Source of the DNA: Pseudomonas sp. PB106
GTDB lineage: Bacteria > Pseudomonadota > Gammaproteobacteria > Pseudomonadales > Pseudomonadaceae
Length of the DNA: 35,179 bases
Assembly: GCF_009764645.1 (NCBI RefSeq)
Contig: NZ_RWIM01000025.1
Span: 1 to 35,179, forward strand
Direction of reading: 5' to 3'
The number at the start of each line of letters is the position of its first letter. The stretch's first letter is position 1. The position numbers and the translations under genes are program-made. Below, piece by piece: positions 8,553 to 14,760 of the stretch. Under the pieces are notes generated by a model, which had not been told where the DNA came from, did no database searches, and saw only the letters and a program-made list of their open reading frames with translations.

Positions 8553-8951
8553 ATGAATATCAGCAGTAAAGACTTGCCGAACCTGCAAATGGACACCACT
8601 TTCACCTCGCCACAAGGCAATGCTGCGGCGCAGCGAGCACTGGACCATTACTTGAAACCAGCTGTGTCAGAACCCGAGGTTGATGAGCGCTTTTTCGACG
8701 TCAGAAGCCATCTCAGCGGCGAGGAAGCTTTGGTGCATGCTTCTGACCTTTTGCGCTGCGCCGCCGCTACTGCATTCAAGGCAGCAGAAAACCTGCAAGG
8801 CGCGAGTCGCGACCTGGCGTTTTCAGTAGTGCACATGGTGGATATGGCGCGGGCGATGGTCGACCATTCGCTGGATGGCGATGAGGTCTCAGGAACGGCA
8901 GTTCGGACGGACAGGAAAGAATTTTCCAATCGCGCAGATAAAAACATTTGA
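8553..8951 (+). CDS. DUF6124/DUF3077-type small protein
   Basis: A 132-residue cytoplasmic protein without signal peptide or membrane segment. It resembles a small pseudomonad family of unknown function (DUF6124, earlier DUF3077): N-terminal AAQRALDHYLKP, then LSGEEALVHASDLLRCAAA and LQGASRDLAFSVVHMVDMAR, predicted to be helical. The ATG at 8553 follows GGAGTG at suitable spacing. It is divergent from the S24 repressor and shares its control region, so I infer it may be a target of it. Its stop codon overlaps the -35 of the prrF promoter. Family assignment is from recalled motif pattern. Confidence 0.8.
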   Translation: MNISSKDLPNLQMDTTFTSPQGNAAAQRALDHYLKPAVSEPEVDERFFDVRSHLSGEEALVHASDLLRCAAATAFKAAENLQGASRDLAFSVVHMVDMARAMVDHSLDGDEVSGTAVRTDRKEFSNRADKNI

Positions 8952-8980
8952 CTTGCAAATGATAATGATTATTATTGCAA
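8948..8980 (+). promoter_or_regulatory. prrF promoter with Fur box
   Basis: TTGACT (8948-8953) and TATTAT (8970-8975), 16 bases apart, make a good sigma-70 promoter with a start near 8982. The spacer and -10 are covered by a Fur box: 8955-8973 matches 15 of 19 bases of GATAATGATAATCATTATC, and a second overlapping register (8961-8979) matches 14 of 19. Iron-loaded Fur would occlude the promoter. The -35 overlaps the TGA (8949-8951) of the upstream gene. Confidence 0.88.
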
Positions 8981-8981
8981 G

Positions 8982-9095
8982 CAGCTGGTCGCGAGATCAG
9001 TCGATGGACCAGAGACCTTAGGTCGGTCTTCTGGACTATCTCCTCATCAGGCTAATCACGGTTTTTGACCCGGCTTTTTGCCGGGTCTTTTTTTT
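8982..9095 (+). ncRNA. prrF: PrrF iron-responsive small RNA
   Basis: An RNA of about 114 nt that matches what I recall of Pseudomonas PrrF1/PrrF2: 5' CTGGTCGCGAGATCAG, then a variable part, the highly conserved ATCTCCTCATCAGG and GGCTAATCACGG (9050-9061), and a terminator with GACCCGGC/GCCGGGTC. PrrF is made under iron starvation. It pairs with mRNAs for iron-containing, non-essential proteins (sodB, TCA cycle and heme enzymes) to spare iron, with Hfq. The Fur box directly upstream supports the call. Only one copy lies here. In P. aeruginosa two copies are in tandem, while other pseudomonads keep them apart, so a second copy is expected elsewhere. Confidence 0.93.
9067..9095 (+). terminator. 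Rho-independent terminator of prrF
   Basis: Stem GACCCGGC (9067-9074) with GCCGGGTC (9080-9087), a 5-base T loop, and an 8-base T run (9088-9095). A second small hairpin, GCCCG-TTTTT-CGGGC (9096-9110), follows at once and may back it up. Confidence 0.92.
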
Positions 9096-9110
9096 GCCCG
9101 TTTTTCGGGC

Positions 9111-9371
9111 TTCTGGCTTCAGGCTAATGAAGTCTTTAGGTGCTGCAAATTCGATGGCGCGGATAATATCAAAAGAATATCGATTGGCAAGCGGAGCCCG
9201 GCCGCATTGGGGCAAACTAATGACAATTAGCACTTGAGAATCAATCGCACAATCTCTAAGCTGCGTCCGCGTCATGGAGGACGCCCCCGCCACAACCCCG
9301 CAATTCCCTTCGGTTTCACCCCATCCAGCGTGTAAAGTAACGGCCATAAAAATCATATTCAGGAAGCGATT
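9111..9371. other. Gap between prrF and the M14 gene
   Basis: No convincing gene is seen in these 261 bases. They are more AT-rich than the flanking coding DNA. They hold a 6-base perfect hairpin, GCGTCC (9263-9268) with GGACGC (9279-9284), and an AT-rich stretch (9220-9245) only loosely like a Fur site. A 33-codon ATG frame (9274-9375) ends overlapping the next start as ATGA, but it has no clear ribosome-binding site. Confidence 0.5.
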
Positions 9372-10523
9372 ATGACCGTGGCCAAATCTTCGTTCGACAT
9401 CAGCGCCAATTTCGACAGCGGCAACATTCAAGTCATCGATATCAGCAATCCGCTCAATCCGGTTCTGGCCATTCGCCCGGACACCCGCAGCCCCCACTTC
9501 CAGTGGTTCCACTTCAAGGCCAGCGGCCTGCACGTTCATCAGGAGCATTGGTTTCGCCTGGTCAACGCCAGCCAATCCTCCTATAACAAAGCCTGGACCG
9601 GCTATCAGGCAGTCGCCTCCTACGATCACGTCAACTGGTTCCGCATTCCAACCAGTTTTGAAGGTGACAGCCTGCGCTTTTGCCTCGAAGCCGAGCAAAC
9701 CCACGCCTGGTTCGCGTATTTCGAACCCTACAGCCGTGGCCGTCACGATTGGCTGATCGAGCAGGCGCTGACCAAGGCTGGCACCGAACTACTCGCCACC
9801 GGCAAAAGCATCGAAGGTCGTGACATTCAACTGCTGCGCAAAGGCACAGGCGCTGAAGGGCAACGCAAAATCTGGATCATCGCCCAGCAACATCCGGGCG
9901 AGCACATGGCCGAGTGGTTTATGGAAGGCGTCATCGAACGCCTGGAACGACACGACGATCCCGTGCTGAACAAACTGCTGGCCAGTGCCGATCTTTACCT
10001 GGTGCCGAACATGAACCCGGACGGCGCCTTCCACGGTCATTTGCGCACCAATGCGATGGGCCAGGACTTGAACCGCGCTTGGCAGAATGCCAGTCAGGAA
10101 ATCAGTCCTGAGGTATTTTTCGTACAACAGCAAATGGAAAAGTATGGCGTGGATATGTTCCTCGACGTACACGGCGACGAAGAAATCCCCCACGTATTCA
10201 CCGCCGGTTGCGAAGGCAATCCAGGTTACACGCCGCGCCTCGAGCAGCTCGAAGAGCACTTCTGCAACCATCTCAAGCACACCACCAAGGATTTCCAGAC
10301 CAAATACGGCTACACCCGCGATGAACCGGGCCAAGCCAACATGACCCTGGCCTGCAACAGCGTCGGGCAGAAATACGACTGCCTGTCGCAGACCCTGGAG
10401 ATGCCGTTCAAGGATCACGACGATGCGCCGAATCCACAAACTGGCTGGTCGGGTAAACGTTCTAAACAACTGGGCAAAGACGTACTGACCACACTGGCAG
10501 ATATGGTCGATTCCCTGCGCTGA
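9372..10523 (+). CDS. M14 cytosolic-type zinc carboxypeptidase (PaCCP-like)
   Basis: A 383-residue metallocarboxypeptidase of the M14 cytosolic carboxypeptidase group, relatives of eukaryotic tubulin deglutamylases. A P. aeruginosa member has a solved structure. It has an N-terminal beta-rich domain (about 1-125, ending WFAYFEPYSRGRHDW) and a catalytic domain. Zinc ligands are His174 and Glu177 in HPGEHMAEW and His267 in DVHGDEEIPHVF. The catalytic glutamate is expected at Glu343 in LEMPFKD. NMNPDG and the substrate-binding LNRAWQ are also present. There is no signal peptide, so the enzyme is cytoplasmic. The ATG at 9372 follows AGGAAG. It stands alone between prrF and a strong terminator. 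The bacterial substrate is not known to me. Confidence 0.93.
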   Translation: MTVAKSSFDISANFDSGNIQVIDISNPLNPVLAIRPDTRSPHFQWFHFKASGLHVHQEHWFRLVNASQSSYNKAWTGYQAVASYDHVNWFRIPTSFEGDSLRFCLEAEQTHAWFAYFEPYSRGRHDWLIEQALTKAGTELLATGKSIEGRDIQLLRKGTGAEGQRKIWIIAQQHPGEHMAEWFMEGVIERLERHDDPVLNKLLASADLYLVPNMNPDGAFHGHLRTNAMGQDLNRAWQNASQEISPEVFFVQQQMEKYGVDMFLDVHGDEEIPHVFTAGCEGNPGYTPRLEQLEEHFCNHLKHTTKDFQTKYGYTRDEPGQANMTLACNSVGQKYDCLSQTLEMPFKDHDDAPNPQTGWSGKRSKQLGKDVLTTLADMVDSLR

Positions 10524-10542
10524 AACCTTCCGTACACCACTA

Positions 10543-10569
10543 AAAGATCGCAGCTTGCCTGCGATCTTT
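10543..10569. terminator. Bidirectional hairpin terminator
   Basis: A perfect 11-base stem AAAGATCGCAG/CTGCGATCTTT with a 5-base loop lies 19 bases after the carboxypeptidase stop and before the convergent cytochrome b561 gene. The AAA/TTT ends serve both strands. The arm sequence is shared with the repeat at 35125-35179 (GCGATCTTTTGAT), so it may derive from a REP-type element. Confidence 0.75.
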
Positions 10570-10623
10570 CAGTTTCTGGCGCCGTCTGCTGAGCAGCGCC
10601 GCCGTGTTGCCTTAGCCAATCGG

Positions 10624-11169
10624 TTAGTTGCGATCGCGACCGCGCAACATGCTGTCGAGTACTTCGTCGCGACGCACCCAGCCATGAAACAGCGCAGCCG
10701 CCAAGTGCAACAGCACCGTCAGAAACAGCAAATACGCCAGATAGCCATGGGCCTTGCGCAACAAGGCAAACAACTGCGCATCGGCCGGCACAATCGACGG
10801 CAGTTGCAGCGTGGTGCTGAGCATCACCGGCTCACCCGAAGCGCTGATCATCGCCCAACCGAGCAGCGGTAACACCAGCATCAACGCGTACAACAACAAG
10901 TGCGAAGCCTTGGCCGCCAACACCTGCCAGTCCGGCAGATCCGCTGGCAGCGGTGGTTGCCGCGTGGCCAGGCGTACCAGCAGACGCACGATCACCAGCG
11001 CCAGAATGGCGATCCCGAGGGGCTTGTGCAGATGGATCAGCCATTCATGCCGTTCTGAGACGGAGGTCACCATCCCGGCACCGATAAACAGCATGGCAAT
11101 AATCATCAACGCCATCAGCCAATGCAGCACACGCGCCACCAGAGCGAAATGAGTCGGTTGAGCTCTCAT
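10624..11169 (-). CDS. Cytochrome b561 (partner of the catalase-like peroxidase)
   Basis: A 181-residue inner-membrane diheme cytochrome b561 with four hydrophobic helices. Likely heme ligands are in RVLHWLMALM (helix 1), HEWLIHLHKPLG (helix 2), KASHLLLYALML (helix 3) and KAHGYLAYLLFLTVLLHL (helix 4). It would pass electrons from quinol to a periplasmic partner. The start overlaps the upstream peroxidase stop by four bases (ATGA), so the two are co-translated, and the peroxidase is the natural electron acceptor. The operon is driven by an ECF-type promoter at 12316-12341. Confidence 0.92.
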   Translation of the reverse strand: MRAQPTHFALVARVLHWLMALMIIAMLFIGAGMVTSVSERHEWLIHLHKPLGIAILALVIVRLLVRLATRQPPLPADLPDWQVLAAKASHLLLYALMLVLPLLGWAMISASGEPVMLSTTLQLPSIVPADAQLFALLRKAHGYLAYLLFLTVLLHLAAALFHGWVRRDEVLDSMLRGRDRN

Positions 11170-12272
11170 GGTCGAGCCTCCTGTTTGGCGGCGGGCAATT
11201 GACTGACTTCACTGGTGCGACGCAGATAGGAATCTGCGTATCCGGCAGAGCGCGCGGCGAGCAATGGATCGTCGGTGCCTTGAATGCCCGCAGGCAGGAC
11301 CAGCGGATCGTAATTGATGTCGCGGCATTCGCCGCTCAGCTGTGGCTGGGTTTTCTCCAGCACCAGTGTGCCGGCGTTCAATACCTTGCGTCCGGCAGGC
11401 CAGGTTTTACTCGCATCGTTGACCGGGTCGTCGGGGTTGGCCAAGGTGATGTTCAACTGAAAACGCAACGGTGCAGCGGCCAGTCGCTGCACCAGATCTT
11501 TCTCGAGAAAATCACCGCCCTCAGGGGCGCTGGCGCCGGCGGCATCCTTAGCCAAAGGCGTCATGCTCCAACGCACGGCCTGCTTCTTGCCGCTGGCGTC
11601 GACCAGATAAAACGCATTGACGCTGTTGTAGGTTTCGGTGGCGTAACTGGCTGAAGGCTTCGCTGTTTTTACCCAAGTCAGAAACGGCACGGCTTCCGGG
11701 TGCGAGGCAAAGAAAGCGGGGACCTTGCTCGGATCAGGTTTGCCAGTGGCCGGATCCGGCGACTGCGCTTGCTGCAACTGATAAAACGCCTCGGGCGTAC
11801 CGACCGGGAACACCGGCATGCTGTTCATCCCGGTGCGCCATTGTTGACCGTTCGCCTGAGTGAAACGCAACGCCAGACTGCGGATCGGTACGCTGCTGTC
11901 GGGTGCGTAGGGGTTACCCGCCGGCAAGGCAAAACGCCCCACCACCGGAGTCTGCGGCTCGTTGAACACCTGCGCGAAGGAGAACGCGCGCGCCTCTCCA
12001 CTGCTTTCGAAATGGCCGATCACGCACACACCTTTGGCGTGGTTGCGACGAAATCCGGGATGCACGCCGTTGTTCTTCTCCAGCACATCAACCAAGGCTT
12101 TTGGCGTCAGACGCTGTGGGTCAAAGTTACCGTGAACGTAGGCAAATGCCCCGGCCACAGCAGCGACAACCACCGCAATGCCGCCCAGACGCACGATCAG
12201 GCTCGCAGTACTCAGCGGCGGACGTTGCGGTTGGCCGGGCGGCGCCGCATTGGGGGATGAGCGATCAACCAT
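11166..12272 (-). CDS. Membrane-anchored catalase-family peroxidase (SrpA-like)
   Basis: A 368-residue catalase-related heme peroxidase. A hydrophobic segment at about residues 24-46 anchors or exports it, which puts the enzyme in the periplasm. The distal histidine is His78 in RRNHAKGVCVIGHFESSGE. The proximal tyrosine is expected in LAARSAGYADSYLRRTSE near the C-terminus. It is shorter than true catalases, as is usual for this subfamily. The start at 12272 is chosen for its GGAG about 7 bases upstream; an ATG at 12299 lies in frame but lacks this. It is co-translated with cytochrome b561 and divergent from an ECF sigma/anti-sigma pair. Catalase against peroxidase activity cannot be told from sequence. 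Confidence 0.9.
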   Translation of the reverse strand: MVDRSSPNAAPPGQPQRPPLSTASLIVRLGGIAVVVAAVAGAFAYVHGNFDPQRLTPKALVDVLEKNNGVHPGFRRNHAKGVCVIGHFESSGEARAFSFAQVFNEPQTPVVGRFALPAGNPYAPDSSVPIRSLALRFTQANGQQWRTGMNSMPVFPVGTPEAFYQLQQAQSPDPATGKPDPSKVPAFFASHPEAVPFLTWVKTAKPSASYATETYNSVNAFYLVDASGKKQAVRWSMTPLAKDAAGASAPEGGDFLEKDLVQRLAAAPLRFQLNITLANPDDPVNDASKTWPAGRKVLNAGTLVLEKTQPQLSGECRDINYDPLVLPAGIQGTDDPLLAARSAGYADSYLRRTSEVSQLPAAKQEARP

Positions 12273-12315
12273 GAAAGACTCCAGGGCCATCGGCCACAAG
12301 TAGGAAGAATCAGCA

Positions 12316-12341
12316 AGACGCGCCTGATGAGGGTTTATTCC
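12316..12341 (-). promoter_or_regulatory. ECF-type promoter of the peroxidase/b561 operon
   Basis: On the minus strand GGAATAA (12341-12335), a 14-base spacer, then CGTCT (12320-12316). Read as GGAAT-N16-CGTC, this is classic ECF sigma spacing. The start would be near 12309, about 37 bases before the ATG at 12272. Confidence 0.82.
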
Positions 12342-12369
12342 ACGGCTCGGTATTTATTTTTCCGAACCT

Positions 12370-12395
12370 GGAATAACCTGCAGCGGCGGACGTCT
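12370..12395 (+). promoter_or_regulatory. ECF-type promoter of the sigma/anti-sigma operon
   Basis: GGAATAA (12370-12376), a 14-base spacer, then CGTCT (12391-12395): the same elements and spacing as the divergent promoter. The -35 elements face outward with 28 bases between them. This predicts that the ECF factor transcribes its own gene and the peroxidase operon. Confidence 0.82.
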
Positions 12396-12429
12396 CCCTA
12401 GTCCACAGCGTAGTGACTAGTAGAAATTC

Positions 12430-12936
12430 ATGAGCGAATTCGACGAACAGTTGAGAGAAATCATTCCCAGATTGCGCCGCTTTGCCGTGTCGTTGACGCG
12501 CAACAGCAGCAGCGCTGACGATCTGGTACAGGCGAGCCTCGAACGGGCCCTGTCGAGTTGGGGTGATAAACGCGCCGACGGTGACCTGCGCGCCTGGCTG
12601 TTTGCGATTCTGTACCGGCAGTTTCTCGATGCCCATCGCCGGTCGCGACGCTATGCGCGGATGCTCGAATTCTTTACCGGGCGTGACGATGCCGAACCCT
12701 CGGTGGAGCGCACGGTAATCGCCCAGTCGACCCTGCAAGCCTTCGACCGGTTGCCGACCGAGCAGCGCGCCCTGCTGTTGATGGTCTCGGTGGAAGGCCT
12801 TTCCTATAAAGAGGTCGCCGAGATCCTCGGCGCCCCGATCGGCACCGTGATGTCGCGCCTGTCCCGCGCCCGCCAGGCCTTGCGCCAACTCAGCGACGGC
12901 GAAATCAGCAGCCCTTCTTTGCGGATACTCAAATGA
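12430..12936 (+). CDS. ECF sigma factor
   Basis: A 168-residue RpoE-like sigma-70 family factor. Region 2 is at about residues 8-75 (RLRRFAVSLTRNSSSADDLVQASLERAL, then DLRAWLFAILYRQFLDAHRR), and region 4 at about 105-155 (LQAFDRLPTEQRALLLMVSVEGLSYKEVAEILGAPIGTVMSRLSRAR). No extra C-terminal domain is present. Its promoter leader is short (about 28 bases) and the ribosome-binding site is weak. The stop overlaps the start of the anti-sigma gene by four bases. Likely signals are oxidative or singlet-oxygen-like stress, inferred only from the divergent peroxidase. Confidence 0.93.
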   Translation: MSEFDEQLREIIPRLRRFAVSLTRNSSSADDLVQASLERALSSWGDKRADGDLRAWLFAILYRQFLDAHRRSRRYARMLEFFTGRDDAEPSVERTVIAQSTLQAFDRLPTEQRALLLMVSVEGLSYKEVAEILGAPIGTVMSRLSRARQALRQLSDGEISSPSLRILK

Positions 12937-13670
12937 TCAGCCTGCCTCCCAACGAGCATGATCTGCATGCTTACGTCGACCACCAACTCAGCGACGCCGA
13001 CCGGCGTGTGCTGGAAACCTGGCTGGCCAGCCACCCGGACGAAGCGGCAAAAGTGCGCGCCTGGCAACAGGATGCGCAGCAATTGCGTGCGGCACTCGGC
13101 GGCGCGTTGCAGCAACCGGCCAATCCGGCGCTGGACCCTAAGCTGATTCGTCAGCGCCGCCTGCGCCAATCACGCCGCCATCTGGCCAGTGCGGCGGTAT
13201 TGCTGATCGCGGTCAGCGTCGGCGGTTTCAGTGGCTGGCACGCCCGCGAGATGACCCTCGTGCGCCCTTCCCTGCTACCGATGACCGACGCCTTGCAGGC
13301 CTATCGCCTTATTGCCCAGCAAGGCCTGTTGCCCGCCGACTACAAGGTCGACAGTGACGGCGACATGCAGCATTGGCTTGATCGTTACTTCACTCGGGCG
13401 AGCCGCTTGCCGGATCTGAAATCGGCCGGATTTGAGCCGGTCAGCGGGCGGTTGCTGAGCACCGATGAAGGCCCGGCAGCGATGGTCATGTACGAGGATC
13501 GCAGCGGACACAAAGTGAGTTTTTACGTGCGTCCGCCAGGGCCGAAAAACACCTTTTTGCCCCGAGGCAGCCGCAGTGATGGGGATTTGCAGGCTGAGTA
13601 CTGGTCGGGTGGCGGGTATAACTACGCGGTGGTCAGCCCGGTCGAGCTCAAACAGACGCTGCCATTCTGA
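12933..13670 (+). CDS. Membrane anti-sigma factor
   Basis: A 245-residue single-pass protein. The N-terminal cytoplasmic part (HDLHAYVDHQLSDADRRVLETWLASHPDEAAKV) matches the anti-sigma fold of RsiW/RskA-type factors but lacks the HxxxCxxC zinc cysteines. A basic stretch (RQRRLRQSRRH) precedes the membrane segment at about residues 89-106 (ASAAVLLIAVSVGGF). The remaining roughly 135 residues are periplasmic, and possibly sense stress. It is translationally coupled to the sigma factor, which it should hold inactive. Release may be by proteolysis or conformational change; this cannot be seen here. Confidence 0.88.
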   Translation: MISLPPNEHDLHAYVDHQLSDADRRVLETWLASHPDEAAKVRAWQQDAQQLRAALGGALQQPANPALDPKLIRQRRLRQSRRHLASAAVLLIAVSVGGFSGWHAREMTLVRPSLLPMTDALQAYRLIAQQGLLPADYKVDSDGDMQHWLDRYFTRASRLPDLKSAGFEPVSGRLLSTDEGPAAMVMYEDRSGHKVSFYVRPPGPKNTFLPRGSRSDGDLQAEYWSGGGYNYAVVSPVELKQTLPF

Positions 13671-13687
13671 AAACACTGCATACCCTC

Positions 13688-13779
13688 CTGTGGAGCTTGC
13701 CCTGCAAGCGATGGCGGACATTCAGGCACATCCAGGGTGGCTGACATGCCGCCATCGCCAGCAGGTGTGGCTCCCACAG
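13688..13779. repeat. REP pair (CTGTGGGAGC family)
   Basis: Imperfect inverted arms CTGTGGAGC (13688-13696) and GGCTCCCACAG (13769-13779), with internal GCGATGGCGG against CCGCCATCGC, lie between the convergent anti-sigma and fimbrial tip genes. It may serve as a shared 3' structure. Confidence 0.8.
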
Positions 13780-13794
13780 TGAAAAACAGTGCAC

Positions 13795-14760
13795 TTAAAA
13801 ACCCACATCCAGCACCACATTGTCCAGATAAGTACCCGCCGGCGGTGTGGTCTGGTCGGTATAGATTTTCGCGTTGTAGTTGAAAATCTGGCTGCCTGTG
13901 CCGAGTCCGTTGCCGGGATTGACTTCAGCATCGCTGCTCGCCCGGCGTCCACTGCCGACACTGCCCCAGCGCGTCGTCCCCGCACTTTTGAAGATGTCGT
14001 AAGCCAGATAATTACCCCCGGAAATCATCCGTCGCCGTCCACCGACGCTGACCGCGTTCTGGCCGTCGCTCAAGCCCACGGTGTAAGCACTGCCCTTGGT
14101 GCAGGCCAGATTGATGGTTTGCCCGGTCACCGGCGTAAATGCGCTGACAACGGGCGCACTGCCGAAGGCGATGTTCGGCGCGGTAATCGTGCAGTCGTTG
14201 GACACCGTCAGATTCACCGTCAACGAAGTCGTGCCGCTGGCGATATCGCGACCGATGCAAATAGCGCCAATGCCGATCCCCGAACAGTAATTCCAGTTCC
14301 AGAAAATGCTCAGGGTCTCTGTGTAAACCCCGGCGGCGACATTGCTGCCAATCGTTGTGGCGAGATAAAGCGGCACGGTTTTCGGTGTCGTGCCGTTGAG
14401 CAGGCCCAAGGCATCGATGATTCCGTTGCGGGCGAAATCATAGGCGGTGCCACGGGTCAGCGGATAACTCGTGCTGTTATTGGCGTAGATCGTGTAACCG
14501 ATGACATCGCCGGTGGGCCCGACCAAGCCACTCTGGGTCGATGAAACGGTGCCCCAGAAGTGATCATTACTGGTCAGCAACGACAACAGCGAACCGGTGC
14601 AGCTCAATCCGCCATTCAACGTGGAACTGGGTTGTGAAACGGTGCGCACGGCAATCGAACTGATCGTGCCGAACGCTGCCGGCGTGGTGCCGACCACCGA
14701 ACACAAGGCGTGCGCCGCGCCCGGCAAAACCAGCACCAGCCACAATAGAAGCCTGATCAC
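13795..14760 (-). CDS. Fimbrial tip protein with two spore-coat-U domains (CsuE/CupE6-like)
   Basis: About 321 residues, with a signal peptide (IRLLLWLVLVLPGAAHA, cleavage before LCSVV). The start is taken as GTG 14760, whose GTGA overlaps the usher stop (14757-14759). No good ribosome-binding site is seen, so coupling is likely. Two SCPU-type domains follow, each with a cysteine pair: first LCSVVGTTPAAFG to LSCTGS, second SNDCTITAPNIAFGS to INLACTKGS. The C-terminus YLDNVVLDVGF is the usual subunit strand. In archaic Csu/CupE fimbriae the last gene encodes this two-domain tip adhesin. A longer frame upstream overlaps the usher and is an artefact. Confidence 0.88.
   Translation of the reverse strand: MIRLLLWLVLVLPGAAHALCSVVGTTPAAFGTISSIAVRTVSQPSSTLNGGLSCTGSLLSLLTSNDHFWGTVSSTQSGLVGPTGDVIGYTIYANNSTSYPLTRGTAYDFARNGIIDALGLLNGTTPKTVPLYLATTIGSNVAAGVYTETLSIFWNWNYCSGIGIGAICIGRDIASGTTSLTVNLTVSNDCTITAPNIAFGSAPVVSAFTPVTGQTINLACTKGSAYTVGLSDGQNAVSVGGRRRMISGGNYLAYDIFKSAGTTRWGSVGSGRRASSDAEVNPGNGLGTGSQIFNYNAKIYTDQTTPPAGTYLDNVVLDVGF

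Noticed and set aside
7763..8951. Remnant prophage around the S24 repressor
   Set aside because: No integrase, structural, lysis or tailocin genes and no attachment-site repeats on either side.
9216..9245. Second Fur-like site before the M14 gene
   Set aside because: Too few consensus matches compared with the clear box at 8955-8973.
9274..9375. 33-codon frame overlapping the M14 start as ATGA
   Set aside because: No ribosome-binding site and no recognisable motif; kept only as a point for comparison in the prrF-M14 gap.
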